A stretch of 26,087 bases of DNA from JAJZOM01 sp046703545 (GTDB lineage Archaea; Thermoplasmatota; Thermoplasmata; Thermoplasmatales; Thermoplasmataceae): assembly GCA_046703545.1 (NCBI GenBank), contig JBJKSX010000012.1:1-26087 (forward strand). The letters run 5' to 3'. This document shows, in pieces, positions 14,482 through 22,754 of this stretch; positions within the stretch are counted from its first letter, which is position 1, and each line of letters starts with the position of its first letter. The position numbers and the translations under genes are program-made. The notes under the pieces were generated by a model that worked only from the letters and a program-made list of their open reading frames with translations, ran no database searches and had not been told where the DNA came from.

Positions 14482-16506
14482 TTAAAGAGACTGTTCAAGC
14501 TGATATGCTTCTATCTCTTTTTTCATGGATTTCACAACTTCCGGGAGGCTAAGTACGGTCTGCTTGTTTTCCCTGTTTCTCACTGATACGGTGTTGGAAC
14601 TTTCCTCCTTCTCACCCACCACTATGATGTAAGATGGCCTTTTTGCCCTTATGTTCTTGAGCTTCCTGTTCAATGTCTCGTTGCCGAGGTCAATGACAGA
14701 GCGTATTCCGCTTTCCGCGAGTTCCTTGTGAACCCTGCTGGCGTAATCCCCGAATTTCTCGCTGACAGGTACCACATATGCCTGAATTGGAGAAAGCCAT
14801 GTGGGGAACTTGCCCGCAAAATGCTCAATAAGAATGGCCAGGAAACGTTCATAGGAGCCAAATATGGCGCGGTGAACCATCTGTATCCTCTCGTGCTTGC
14901 TTTCACTGTTTATATAGTAAAGGCCGAAGCTCCTTGGCAAGAAGAAGTCAACCTGAATGGTGGATAGCTGCCACATCCTCCCAAGTGCGTCCTTGATGTG
15001 GACATCTATCTTAGGGCCGTAGAAGGCAGCTTCTCCAGGGTATTCGGTATAGCTGATCTTCTCCTCGTCCAGTGCAGCCCTCAGCTGTTCTGTGGCTTCA
15101 TCCCACGTTGAGAAGTCCGGCTTCAGGTCACTGGAGGAGCAGTTGGGGCAAGCAAATTCTTCCGAAAGTGATGTCTTCCTCGCCTCAACCTGTTCTCCGC
15201 AATTCTGGCATTTGTATGTTACGAGGTATTTCTCAGGTGCGCCTTTGTCAATGACACTCAGGTCAAAGGTGATGTCAGGGTCCCCAAGCACTTTGGAAAA
15301 GGCCTCCTTTACCATTGCCATGCATTTCTTGACCTCATCAACAATCTGATCCAGCATGAGAAATGCGTGGCCATCGTCCTGCGTGAACATTCTTGGCCTT
15401 GTGAGCCCACCAACTTCACCTGACTTCTCGTACCTGTAAACTGTGCCCGCCTCGAAATATTTCACGGGGAGTTCCTTGTAGCTTTTTGGTTCACGCGCAA
15501 ATATTGCTATGTGCCCAGGGCAGTTCATTGGCTTCACGCCGTAACTATTTCCGTCCGGAAGCTTGAACAGGAACATGTCGTCCTTGTATTTCGCGAAATG
15601 TCCCGATGTCTTCCACAGGGTGTCCTTGAATATGTGTGGTGTTGCAACCTCTTCCCAGCCAAACCTCATGTTGAGCTTCTTCATGAATTCCGTCAACTCA
15701 CGCTTGATGACCATTCCATTGGGAGTGTAGAATGGGAATCCGGGAGCCCATTCAGGATTGAACAATATGAGGTCCATTTCCTGTGCAATCTTTCTATGGT
15801 CTCTCTTGATTGCTTCCTCCCTGTTCTTGAGGAACTGCTTCATGGATTTGTCGTCTGGGAAAGCCGTGCCATAAATTCTTACCAGCATGGGCCTGCTTTC
15901 ATCTGCCTTGTAATGCGTGCTTGCAATGGAAAGCAGCCTCAGTGATTTGATGAAGCCTGTTGATGGGACGTGAGGTCCCCTGCAGAAGTCAAAGAATTCT
16001 CCCTGCGTGTAATAGGTTGAACTGGAACCATCCTGAACGTTTTCATTGATCTTGTCTATCTTGTAAGGATTGGACTTGAATTTTTCGAGCAGCTCCTCCT
16101 TGGTGGCTGTCACCTTCTGGATTCGGAGGTTATTCGAAACAAGTTCTCTCATTTTGCCCTCAACTGCGGACAGCTCCTCCTGTGATATGGGCTTCATATC
16201 AATGTCGTAGTAGAAGCCATCGTCTGTGGGGGGCCCTGCATTGGGCTTGGCATCAGGGTAAATCGAAGCGACTGCCTGCGCAAGCAGGTGCGCGGCCGAG
16301 TGCCTCAGGATCTTGAGACCCCTCTCAGTCTGAGTGAACACCGGTTCCACAAAAACATCAGCAGTTGGAGTATCCCTCAGGTCCATTTCCACGCCATCCT
16401 GGAGGACGGCCACTGCTCCCTTAATACCGGCTTCCTTCAGAGATTCCTCGAAGGTTTTGTTGGCTTTCGCCATCAGTTTTTCAATCTCTGCCTGTGGCAT
16501 CACCAC
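14482..16506 (-). CDS. thrS: Threonyl-tRNA synthetase, bacterial type, with inserted zinc ribbon
   Basis: Charges tRNA-Thr with threonine. The 674-residue protein has the bacterial layout: a short N-terminal TGS-like segment, an editing domain with His69/His73 (HSAAH) and CRGPH (Cys175, His179), then the class II catalytic core. Catalytic zinc ligands are Cys329 (MNCPGH), His380 (DDGHAF) and His545 (MVHRAI); motif 2 is TVYRYEKSGEVGG and motif 3 is GSYERFLAILIEH. The anticodon-binding domain forms the C-terminus. Between motifs 2 and 3 there is an extra zinc ribbon, C433xxC436...C453xxC456, absent from E. coli ThrS. Start options GTG 16506, GTG 16503 and ATG 16500 are adjacent; a TATA-like TTTTAATA near 16526-16533 suits a leaderless start at 16506. 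Confidence 0.96.
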   Translation of the reverse strand: MVMPQAEIEKLMAKANKTFEESLKEAGIKGAVAVLQDGVEMDLRDTPTADVFVEPVFTQTERGLKILRHSAAHLLAQAVASIYPDAKPNAGPPTDDGFYYDIDMKPISQEELSAVEGKMRELVSNNLRIQKVTATKEELLEKFKSNPYKIDKINENVQDGSSSTYYTQGEFFDFCRGPHVPSTGFIKSLRLLSIASTHYKADESRPMLVRIYGTAFPDDKSMKQFLKNREEAIKRDHRKIAQEMDLILFNPEWAPGFPFYTPNGMVIKRELTEFMKKLNMRFGWEEVATPHIFKDTLWKTSGHFAKYKDDMFLFKLPDGNSYGVKPMNCPGHIAIFAREPKSYKELPVKYFEAGTVYRYEKSGEVGGLTRPRMFTQDDGHAFLMLDQIVDEVKKCMAMVKEAFSKVLGDPDITFDLSVIDKGAPEKYLVTYKCQNCGEQVEARKTSLSEEFACPNCSSSDLKPDFSTWDEATEQLRAALDEEKISYTEYPGEAAFYGPKIDVHIKDALGRMWQLSTIQVDFFLPRSFGLYYINSESKHERIQMVHRAIFGSYERFLAILIEHFAGKFPTWLSPIQAYVVPVSEKFGDYASRVHKELAESGIRSVIDLGNETLNRKLKNIRAKRPSYIIVVGEKEESSNTVSVRNRENKQTVLSLPEVVKSMKKEIEAYQLEQSL

Positions 16507-16559
16507 GTTAAAATAAATATGTATTAAAAGGTTGAGAGAAACAAAACTTCCAAGAATGA

Positions 16560-18041
16560 CTAAACTGAAAGCTGTTCCCGGCGCATCATTTCAACAATTG
16601 TGTCGATGTCAGGGGTGGCTGGCCTGTCGTCAACAAGCCTGCTGACATTATTGCGTATTCTTGACTTAAGGTCCTTTACAACTTCAGATACCGGATCTGG
16701 GATGAACTCCAGTGCCTGGGCTCCAAGGAGGTACTCGATGCCGATGATCCCCTCAAGGTTCTTGACAATCTCCGACAGCTTAAGTGCAGCATTTGCCCCC
16801 ATGCTCACGTGGTCTTCCTGGTTTGCGCATGTGGGAATGGTGTCCGCAGATGATGGAGTGCAGAGAGTCTTGTTCCTGTTGCAGAGTGCTGCAGCAGTGT
16901 ATTGGGGTATCATGTAGCCGGAATTGAACCCGCTTCTTTCCACAAGGAATGGAGGAAGCCCGCTGAGGTGTGTGTCAGTTATTCTGGCAAGCCTCCTCTC
17001 GATAATGTTTCCGAGATCCGTGAGGGCTATTGCAAGAAAATCGCAGGCAAATGCAACAGGCTCACCATGGAAGTTTCCAACGGAAACATATTCATCCTGG
17101 TTCACGAGGGGATTGTCTGTAACCGAATTGATCTCAACGGAGATCACGCTTTTCACATAGTCCAAAGTGTCAAGAACTGCACCATAGACCTGCGGGATGC
17201 ATCTCAGGGAGTATGGGTCCTGAACTTTGTCCAGTCCAGCCTTCCTCACATTTTCGCTTCCTTTCAGCTTTCTCCTCATGGCTTCAGCCACAATCTTCTG
17301 CCCACGGTGCCCCCTTGCTTCAATGGCCCAGGATGTGAATGCCTTGTCTGTTCCCTTGAGTGCTTCAAATGACATGGCGGCAGAGTTCACTGCATTGTCA
17401 AAGAGCCTGTAAGACAGGGCAGTTTCAATGGCTAGAATTCCAGAAATGGTAGATGTACCGTTTATGAATGCAACCCCCTCCTTCTCACCGAAAGAATAGG
17501 TATCCATCCCGGATTTCCTGAGGTAATCTCCAGATGGGGTTGTCCCTTTTTCAGTCATGACCAGGCCTTCTCCCATCATGGCAAGGGCTATGTGGGCAAG
17601 TGGGGCCAGATCTCCGCTGGCGCCGACCGAACCAAATCGCGGGACTACGGGATGGATTCTCCTGTTTATCATGTCCGCAAGGTACTCTATGAGATTCCTG
17701 CTGACTCCGGAATAGCCCTTGCACAAGCTGTTCAGCCTTACGAGCATCATGGCCCTGACATGGACTTCTGGCAACATTTCACCATATCCGGAAGAATGGC
17801 TCCTGATGAGATTGGACTGGAGCTTTACAATATCCTTCTCATCCACATCCACATTCAGAAGGCTGCCAAAGCCCGTTGTAACTCCATACACCCTCTTGCC
17901 GGATGAAACAATCTTCATCAGGGACTTATGTGACGCTTCTATTTTCTTGAATGCTGCATCTGATACCCTGATTTCCTCATATTCTGCCGAGACAGAAAGC
18001 ACCTGTTCGACTGTCAGGGAATCTCCATCTATAGTTATCAT
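16560..18041 (-). CDS. hutH: Histidine ammonia-lyase
   Basis: Deaminates histidine to urocanate, the first step of histidine breakdown. It is 493 residues, the usual size. The active-site motif GSVGASGDLAPLAH contains Ala141-Ser142-Gly143, which cyclise to the MIO electrophile; Tyr52 in VYGVTTGFG is the conserved catalytic tyrosine. Other family blocks are present: EGLALINGT-type EGVAFINGTS, QEDHVSMG and DPYSLRCIPQVYGA. No other hut gene lies in the window, so the pathway would be completed elsewhere or the gene acts alone. The ATG at 18041 is preceded by AGAAGG. Confidence 0.97.
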   Translation of the reverse strand: MITIDGDSLTVEQVLSVSAEYEEIRVSDAAFKKIEASHKSLMKIVSSGKRVYGVTTGFGSLLNVDVDEKDIVKLQSNLIRSHSSGYGEMLPEVHVRAMMLVRLNSLCKGYSGVSRNLIEYLADMINRRIHPVVPRFGSVGASGDLAPLAHIALAMMGEGLVMTEKGTTPSGDYLRKSGMDTYSFGEKEGVAFINGTSTISGILAIETALSYRLFDNAVNSAAMSFEALKGTDKAFTSWAIEARGHRGQKIVAEAMRRKLKGSENVRKAGLDKVQDPYSLRCIPQVYGAVLDTLDYVKSVISVEINSVTDNPLVNQDEYVSVGNFHGEPVAFACDFLAIALTDLGNIIERRLARITDTHLSGLPPFLVERSGFNSGYMIPQYTAAALCNRNKTLCTPSSADTIPTCANQEDHVSMGANAALKLSEIVKNLEGIIGIEYLLGAQALEFIPDPVSEVVKDLKSRIRNNVSRLVDDRPATPDIDTIVEMMRREQLSV

Positions 18042-18202
18042 GACCTTCTAGGTAGACAAATTCAAGTTAAAATTCCTTGCCTGAAAAATATATTGTGTGG
18101 AAGATCTGGTCATCAGAACATTGAAGTGCAGCCAAGTTGCGCTTTTGTGATTTTGCGTTCCATTACAAATAAGATTTTGTAGAATTCTGAGCTATAGGGG
18201 TA

Positions 18203-20209
18203 ATGTCTGATGGCGCAGTGATGAACAGAATTTACAGAATCAAAGACGAGGAAAAACCAGTAATCCCCAAATTCTCCACCGGTTTCATGGATACATCAGT
18301 GGACCCTTTTGAGGACTTTTTCCTTTTTTCCAATGGAAAATGGATCAAAGAACATGAGATTCCCGCTGAAAAATCATTCTGGGGGGCCTCCATGGAATTA
18401 TCGGAGTGGAACAGGTACACCCTTGGGAAAATCCTCGAGGAAAGTGCATTCGGGAATTCCCAGTATGATCCAATAAAGGCCATGGTTGGAAGATTCTACA
18501 TTTCCGCAATGGACACTGCAAGAATTGAGGAACTGAAATTCAAGCCCATTGAAAATCTCATGGGAAAGATAGGCTCCATGGGTTCAAAATCAGACATATT
18601 CGCTCTGGCATCTGAATTCCACAGGATGGGGATACCAATGCTCTTTTCCATCGATTCCGAGCCAGATGACAGAAACAGCGAGATATACGCACTGAGAATT
18701 TCACAGGGTGGCATATCGCTTCCGAACAGGGACTATTATATCGAGGACTCCTTTGAGCAGATCAGGCAATCATACAGGAAGCATGTTGCCAGAATGTTTT
18801 CACTTTATGGAATTCCAGATGACGAAGCCACAGAGAACTCAAACACCGTGTTTGCAATAGAACTGGAAATGGCAACGAACAGCCGTGCCCCGGTGGATCT
18901 CAGGGATCCCGAGAAGAACTACAACCGGGTTGAGAACAGTAACTTCGGCAAACTGTCTCCAGGGTCAAATTTCAAGTCCTATCTTGAGAATGTTGATCTC
19001 TCCGGGTTGCCGTACCTGATTGCGGGACAGCCAGAATATTTTGAAAGCCTGTCCAGAATAATTGATGATTTCACCCTTGAGCAGTGGAAGATATACATGA
19101 AATGGAAATTGCTCCATTTCTCATCCAGTTTCCTCCACCAGGAAGTTGAACTGGAAACTTTCGACTTCTACAACAGGAAACTTTTCGGGCAGAAAAAGCC
19201 TGACAAAAGATGGAAAACGGCAGTGGCTGTGACAGACATGTGCCTCGGCGAAGCCCTGGGAAAGCTGTATGTTGAGAAGGAGTTTGGGGAGGAATCCAGG
19301 AAGAAAGTCGAGACCATGGTGGACGACCTCAAGGAAGTTTTTGCCCAGAGGCTGAAGAAACTGAAATGGATGACCGACAAGACCCGGGATCAGGCACTGG
19401 CAAAATTCAGCAGGTTCAGGACAAAAATAGGCCACCCATCGAAATTCATTGATTATTCCTCCATCAAAATAGAGGAAGATGACTATTTCGGAAATGTCCT
19501 GAGGACGAATGAATTCGAGTTCGACAGGGAAATGAAGAGAGTGGGCAAGCCGGTTGACCGGGAACTGTGGTACATGACTCCTCCCACAGTGAACGCGTAC
19601 TTTTCCCCGCCAGAAAATGAGATTGTCTTTCCTGCGGGAATCCTTCAGCCTCCATTCTTCGACCCTTCAATGGACGTGGCTGTGAATTACGGCGGGATGG
19701 GCGGAACAATTGCGCACGAGATAACCCATGGGTTTGACGATGAGGGCCGCAAGTATGATGCGGATGGAAATCTGAACGACTGGTGGACCGATACTGACGC
19801 AAACGAATTTGAGGCAAGGGCGTCCAGGGTGTCAGATCTTTTCAGCGCTAGGCAGGTCCTGGAGGGCCTGAAGGTGAATGGTCAGCTTACCCTTGGGGAA
19901 AACATAGCAGATTTTGGCGGCGTGACCATCGCCTTTGAAGCATTGAAGAGAAGGCTTGAAAGAGAACCGGAACTGAGGAAATCCATCGACGGATATACTC
20001 CTGAGCAGAGATTTTTCATCGGATGGAGCCAGAGCTGGAAATCAAAGATCAGGGAAGAGGCTCTTAAATGGCTAATTTCCAATGATCCGCACTCACCGGA
20101 CAGTGTCAGGGGAGACATTCCAGTGAGGGTTCATCCTGAATTTGAGAAACACTTCAGGGGGCTTTCAAAAAGAGAAAATACGGGACTTGAACCAATAGAA
20201 ATCTGGTGA
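18203..20209 (+). CDS. M13 family zinc metallopeptidase (neprilysin/PepO-like), cytosolic
   Basis: A 668-residue peptidase of the neprilysin family. The C-terminal catalytic part has NAYFSPPENEIVFPAGILQPPF, then the zinc site HEITH (505-509), then GENIADFGG with the third ligand Glu566 and Asp570. The N-terminal part has the PFEDFFLFSNGKWIK motif typical of M13. No signal peptide or membrane anchor is present, unlike animal neprilysins, so it probably acts inside the cell on short peptides. The family is common in bacteria and patchy in archaea, so lateral acquisition is plausible. Start ATG 18203 is used; Met7 (18221) is an alternative. It is a single-gene unit meeting the tRNA gene tail to tail. 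Confidence 0.93.
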   Translation: MSDGAVMNRIYRIKDEEKPVIPKFSTGFMDTSVDPFEDFFLFSNGKWIKEHEIPAEKSFWGASMELSEWNRYTLGKILEESAFGNSQYDPIKAMVGRFYISAMDTARIEELKFKPIENLMGKIGSMGSKSDIFALASEFHRMGIPMLFSIDSEPDDRNSEIYALRISQGGISLPNRDYYIEDSFEQIRQSYRKHVARMFSLYGIPDDEATENSNTVFAIELEMATNSRAPVDLRDPEKNYNRVENSNFGKLSPGSNFKSYLENVDLSGLPYLIAGQPEYFESLSRIIDDFTLEQWKIYMKWKLLHFSSSFLHQEVELETFDFYNRKLFGQKKPDKRWKTAVAVTDMCLGEALGKLYVEKEFGEESRKKVETMVDDLKEVFAQRLKKLKWMTDKTRDQALAKFSRFRTKIGHPSKFIDYSSIKIEEDDYFGNVLRTNEFEFDREMKRVGKPVDRELWYMTPPTVNAYFSPPENEIVFPAGILQPPFFDPSMDVAVNYGGMGGTIAHEITHGFDDEGRKYDADGNLNDWWTDTDANEFEARASRVSDLFSARQVLEGLKVNGQLTLGENIADFGGVTIAFEALKRRLEREPELRKSIDGYTPEQRFFIGWSQSWKSKIREEALKWLISNDPHSPDSVRGDIPVRVHPEFEKHFRGLSKRENTGLEPIEIW

Positions 20210-20219
20210 ATAATAAAAA

Positions 20220-20294
20220 TGCAGGTGCCGGGATTTGGACCCGGGTTGAAAGCTTGGAAGGCTCTCGTGCTAGACCAGACTACACTACACCTGC
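20220..20294 (-). tRNA. trnG: tRNA-Gly (anticodon UCC)
   Basis: The minus strand folds as a complete tRNA of 75 bases. Acceptor GCAGGTG pairs with CACCTGC, with discriminator A. The D arm is GTGT...AGCAC with GG in the loop. The anticodon stem AGAGC/GCTTT frames loop CTTCCAA with anticodon TCC. The variable loop is 4 bases, and the T stem CCGGG/CCCGG frames loop TCCAAAT. The C2-G71 pair and A73 suit archaeal glycine tRNA. CCA is not encoded and there is no intron. The T loop has C at position 55 instead of T. Confidence 0.95.
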
Positions 20295-20316
20295 TTTTCT
20301 TACCCTTATGCCTTTG

Positions 20317-20331
20317 TTATTAATTTATTTT
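20317..20331 (-). promoter_or_regulatory. Probable TATA box of tRNA-Gly
   Basis: On the minus strand AAAATAAATTAATAA lies about 30 bases before the tRNA 5' end, in the gap after the upstream membrane protein gene. Confidence 0.5.
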
Positions 20332-20344
20332 CCATTGCAGAGCT

Positions 20345-21016
20345 TCAGGAAAAGACCAGTGTGAAGGTCAATGGTTGTGGGCTTGAACTGGCCTGTGAAT
20401 TCCATACTATATAGAAATCGTCAATATTGCTAACAGAACCTGTAAGCGAAAAATTGAGATATCCATTGTTCAGTGGAACATTGAGATTATTGTGAGTGGT
20501 TTGGCCCTGCTGTATATAGTAGAAGCTTGTCACTGTGAAGTTGTACTTGTAGGTAAGGTGGATGCTGTACTGGTTAACTCCTGTTGGCGACTGGTACTGG
20601 TCATTGGAGTTTAGCTGCAGTGTTGTCCAGGTTGACTGGCCACTGGGCTGGACAGAAAAGTTCTGTATCTGCGGGGAAGAGACAACATGCATTGGCGGAT
20701 TCAGGAATATTGTCCAGAAAAGAACCCAGGTAAGTATGAAAACTCCATAATTGATGATCTTGTGTGATGTTCTTGGGGAGAGTCGGATTCCTAAAACAGT
20801 CAGGATCCTAGTAAGAAGCACCAGTATGGCAAGCATCAGCAAAATTGCAAGATATGTGTATCCCGCAAGCTGCAGGTAACTCGCAAAGATTCCCGAAAGG
20901 GCACCAAGGGCAAAAATCAACAGGATCCCCTTTGCACGGTCCTTTTCAATTATGAGAAACTCCTTCTCATCGAATTCTGGTTCTTCAAACAGTGGTGTGT
21001 CTTTTGGTTTTGCCAT
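20345..21016 (-). CDS. Membrane protein with three spans and an external beta-rich domain
   Basis: 223 residues. A charged cytoplasmic N-terminus of about 28 residues (PLFEEPEFDEKEFLIIEKDRAKG) is followed by three hydrophobic segments, about 29-50, 53-73 and 88-106. About 115 residues then lie outside the membrane, rich in Ser, Thr, Gln, Asn and Tyr with alternating strand patterns. This tail carries several N-x-S/T sequons (NFS, NFT), fitting an archaeal cell-surface glycoprotein. No family is recognised. It shares the minus strand with tpiA upstream and the tRNA downstream; the gap to tpiA is 12 bases, so it is probably co-transcribed with tpiA, without obvious functional link. Confidence 0.75.
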   Translation of the reverse strand: MAKPKDTPLFEEPEFDEKEFLIIEKDRAKGILLIFALGALSGIFASYLQLAGYTYLAILLMLAILVLLTRILTVLGIRLSPRTSHKIINYGVFILTWVLFWTIFLNPPMHVVSSPQIQNFSVQPSGQSTWTTLQLNSNDQYQSPTGVNQYSIHLTYKYNFTVTSFYYIQQGQTTHNNLNVPLNNGYLNFSLTGSVSNIDDFYIVWNSQASSSPQPLTFTLVFS

Positions 21017-21028
21017 GACTTCAGGGCT

Positions 21029-21688
21029 TCATAGTTTTTCAACTAATGAAGTTAACGACGAAACGGGATTTTTGGAGAGGACAATTCCTGAGGCTATGAG
21101 AACACCCTGGGCACCCAGTTCAATTGATTTCTGCAGGTCATCGCTGCTCTTTACCCCGGCTCCAACGAGCACTGGCACCCTTGATTCCCTGCATTTTTCC
21201 ACAACCTCGCTGATTATTTCAGGCTTGGCAGATGTAACGGAAACATTACCTCCGATCAGTTCCGGCGGCTCGTATGCAATATATTCTGGCTTCAGTTCAG
21301 ACAATTCGCCAGCCTCAATCAGGTTTTCGGCGCATAATATTGCGGGAAAATCATGCCTGTGGGCAATGTCAACAGTTTTCTTTATGGTATCCTTGTCCAG
21401 CCGCCTTTCAGAGTGATTGAGAAGGGTGCCATCAAGCCCAAGGTCAAGCAAAGATTCAATGGACAGGTGTCCCGTGAATGCACCGTATTGGACTGGATCA
21501 GCATGTTGGCTGTAGAAGTTCAGTTCAGGGAAGTTGCTTGCCAGTCTCAGGTCAATGGGATTCAAGGCGAAGACGACCTCCACATCATCCCTGATGTCCA
21601 TTCCTATGAACGAACTCAGAAACCTTTCAGCATTTGGGCCAGAAGAAATGCTGTAATGTTTGAGATTCACAACAATCTTGGTTTTCAT
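21029..21688 (-). CDS. tpiA: Triosephosphate isomerase, archaeal type
   Basis: Interconverts dihydroxyacetone phosphate and glyceraldehyde 3-phosphate in glycolysis and gluconeogenesis. From the ATG at 21688 it is 219 residues, the short archaeal form. Catalytic residues are Asn8 and Lys10 (NLKHY), His92 (LLNHSERR) and Glu140 (YEPPELIGG, the mobile loop 6). Phosphate contacts are GAGVKSSDD and GVLIASG. The frame stays open 19 codons farther upstream to 21745, but MKTKIVVNLKHY is the normal N-terminus and a TATA box lies about 27 bases before the internal ATG. Confidence 0.96.
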   Translation of the reverse strand: MKTKIVVNLKHYSISSGPNAERFLSSFIGMDIRDDVEVVFALNPIDLRLASNFPELNFYSQHADPVQYGAFTGHLSIESLLDLGLDGTLLNHSERRLDKDTIKKTVDIAHRHDFPAILCAENLIEAGELSELKPEYIAYEPPELIGGNVSVTSAKPEIISEVVEKCRESRVPVLVGAGVKSSDDLQKSIELGAQGVLIASGIVLSKNPVSSLTSLVEKL

Positions 21689-21711
21689 TATGTCATGGGT
21701 TAAATTCACCC

Positions 21712-21721
21712 AAAACTTAAA
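21712..21721 (-). promoter_or_regulatory. TATA box of tpiA (leaderless)
   Basis: On the minus strand TTTAAGTTTT is centred about 28 bases before the ATG at 21688, supporting that start over the upstream one. Confidence 0.5.
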
Positions 21722-21860
21722 CCTGTTCTCTAAAGCTTTCATCAAGATCTAGGCAACGGCATTTTCTTGCAGAGTCTTTTTTTTAAGCAGTGATCTGTCT
21801 TTGCCTCTGTTATTGGCCAAATCATGTCTGAAAAATATTTCTAGAATTATCACCAATACG

Positions 21861-21870
21861 GTTATTAATT
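21861..21870 (+). promoter_or_regulatory. TATA box of the signal peptidase gene (leaderless)
   Basis: GTTATTAATT is centred about 25 bases before the GTG at 21891. It divides the divergent region between tpiA and the signal peptidase and favours the GTG as start codon. Confidence 0.5.
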
Positions 21871-21890
21871 CACCCATTTTCATTATAACG

Positions 21891-22700
21891 GTGAAAGTCC
21901 GGAAAATAATAGTGGGGGTGCTTCTGGTGATATTGATCGCAAGCCCGGCAGTGGTATTGCTGTACTCTGGAACATGGCCTCCCATATTTGCTGTGGAATC
22001 ACAGAGCATGGAACACTCAAATAACTGGACAATGGGGAACATCAATGTCGGGGACATTGTTCTCGTGAAGAACATAGGCGGCGATCCCGCGAACGTTGTC
22101 ACATATGTGACGGGAAAAACATCCGGGCATTCAACTTACGGTGAGTACGGGGATGTGATTCTCTATAATGCCCCGAACAACCAGATCATAATTCACCGGG
22201 CAATGTTCTACCTGTCATGGACCGATGGAAAGCCAGTTGTATCCGGGTACACGGGGCAGAACTGGATAAAGGTGACTCAGGACTATATTGTCCTGATGGA
22301 TGCAAGCTACACTCATCGCAACCTCATTGTGTATCTCAATAATCTGGTAAACAAATCCGGTTTTGTGACAGTGGGGGACTATAACCTTGCCCACAGCCAG
22401 CTTTACAATTCAAGCGAGAATGCCTATGCCGCTGCCGACCAGAACGTTTTCGGCTATAACCCTGCTTCTGTTTCAAGTGTTGTTGGGGTGGCATATTTCC
22501 AGATTCCGTGGTTTGGGCTCGTAAAGCTCAATCTGATGAGAATTTCCGGCCAGTGGAACAGCTACAACGAAGTTCCAAATTATGCTTACCTCTACTTCGG
22601 AATAATCATTGCATCAATAGTTGCCTTGATTGCATTTCCGTATGAGAGGTTCACAAATAGGGGCAAAATAAAACAGAAGCAAAGAAAATCTGAAGATTGA
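21891..22700 (+). CDS. Signal peptidase I, archaeal/ER (Sec11/SipW) type
   Basis: A membrane-bound protease that removes signal peptides from exported proteins, 269 residues from GTG 21891. An N-terminal span (about 6-25) is followed by the nucleophile box VESQSMEHS (Ser39), the strand box VGDIVLVKN and GDVILYNAP, and IIHRAM with His102. The use of His instead of Lys marks the ER/archaeal class, to which Bacillus SipW also belongs. VGDYN (161-165) matches the GDNN box, and VVGVAYFQIPWFGLVKL is the usual late motif. A second span (about 231-249) and a basic cytoplasmic tail end the protein. It is longer than typical archaeal Sec11 because of an insertion around residues 105-180. The frame is open upstream to 21801, but the TATA box supports 21891. 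Its neighbours are secreted-protein genes. Confidence 0.87.
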   Translation: MKVRKIIVGVLLVILIASPAVVLLYSGTWPPIFAVESQSMEHSNNWTMGNINVGDIVLVKNIGGDPANVVTYVTGKTSGHSTYGEYGDVILYNAPNNQIIIHRAMFYLSWTDGKPVVSGYTGQNWIKVTQDYIVLMDASYTHRNLIVYLNNLVNKSGFVTVGDYNLAHSQLYNSSENAYAAADQNVFGYNPASVSSVVGVAYFQIPWFGLVKLNLMRISGQWNSYNEVPNYAYLYFGIIIASIVALIAFPYERFTNRGKIKQKQRKSED

Positions 22701-22724
22701 CAGATTGTTGAAAGGTGATTTAAA

Positions 22725-22754
22725 ATGTTGGTGGTGATAAAATATGCCAGTTAG
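22725..22754 (+). other. Nine-codon leader ORF overlapping the next gene
   Basis: ATG TTG GTG GTG ATA AAA TAT GCC AGT TAG, preceded by AAAGGTGATT at good ribosome-site distance. It ends inside the start of the membrane protein at 22744 (11-base overlap, different frame). It could couple or tune translation of that gene, or be chance. Confidence 0.25.

Noticed and set aside
15511..15945. 144-codon plus-strand frame inside thrS
   Set aside because: Antisense to the highly conserved ThrS catalytic domain, with no start signal or family resemblance.
21801..21890. Thirty-residue N-terminal extension of the signal peptidase
   Set aside because: It would run through the TATA box at 21861-21870; the GTG at 21891 gives a normal N-terminus directly before the membrane span.
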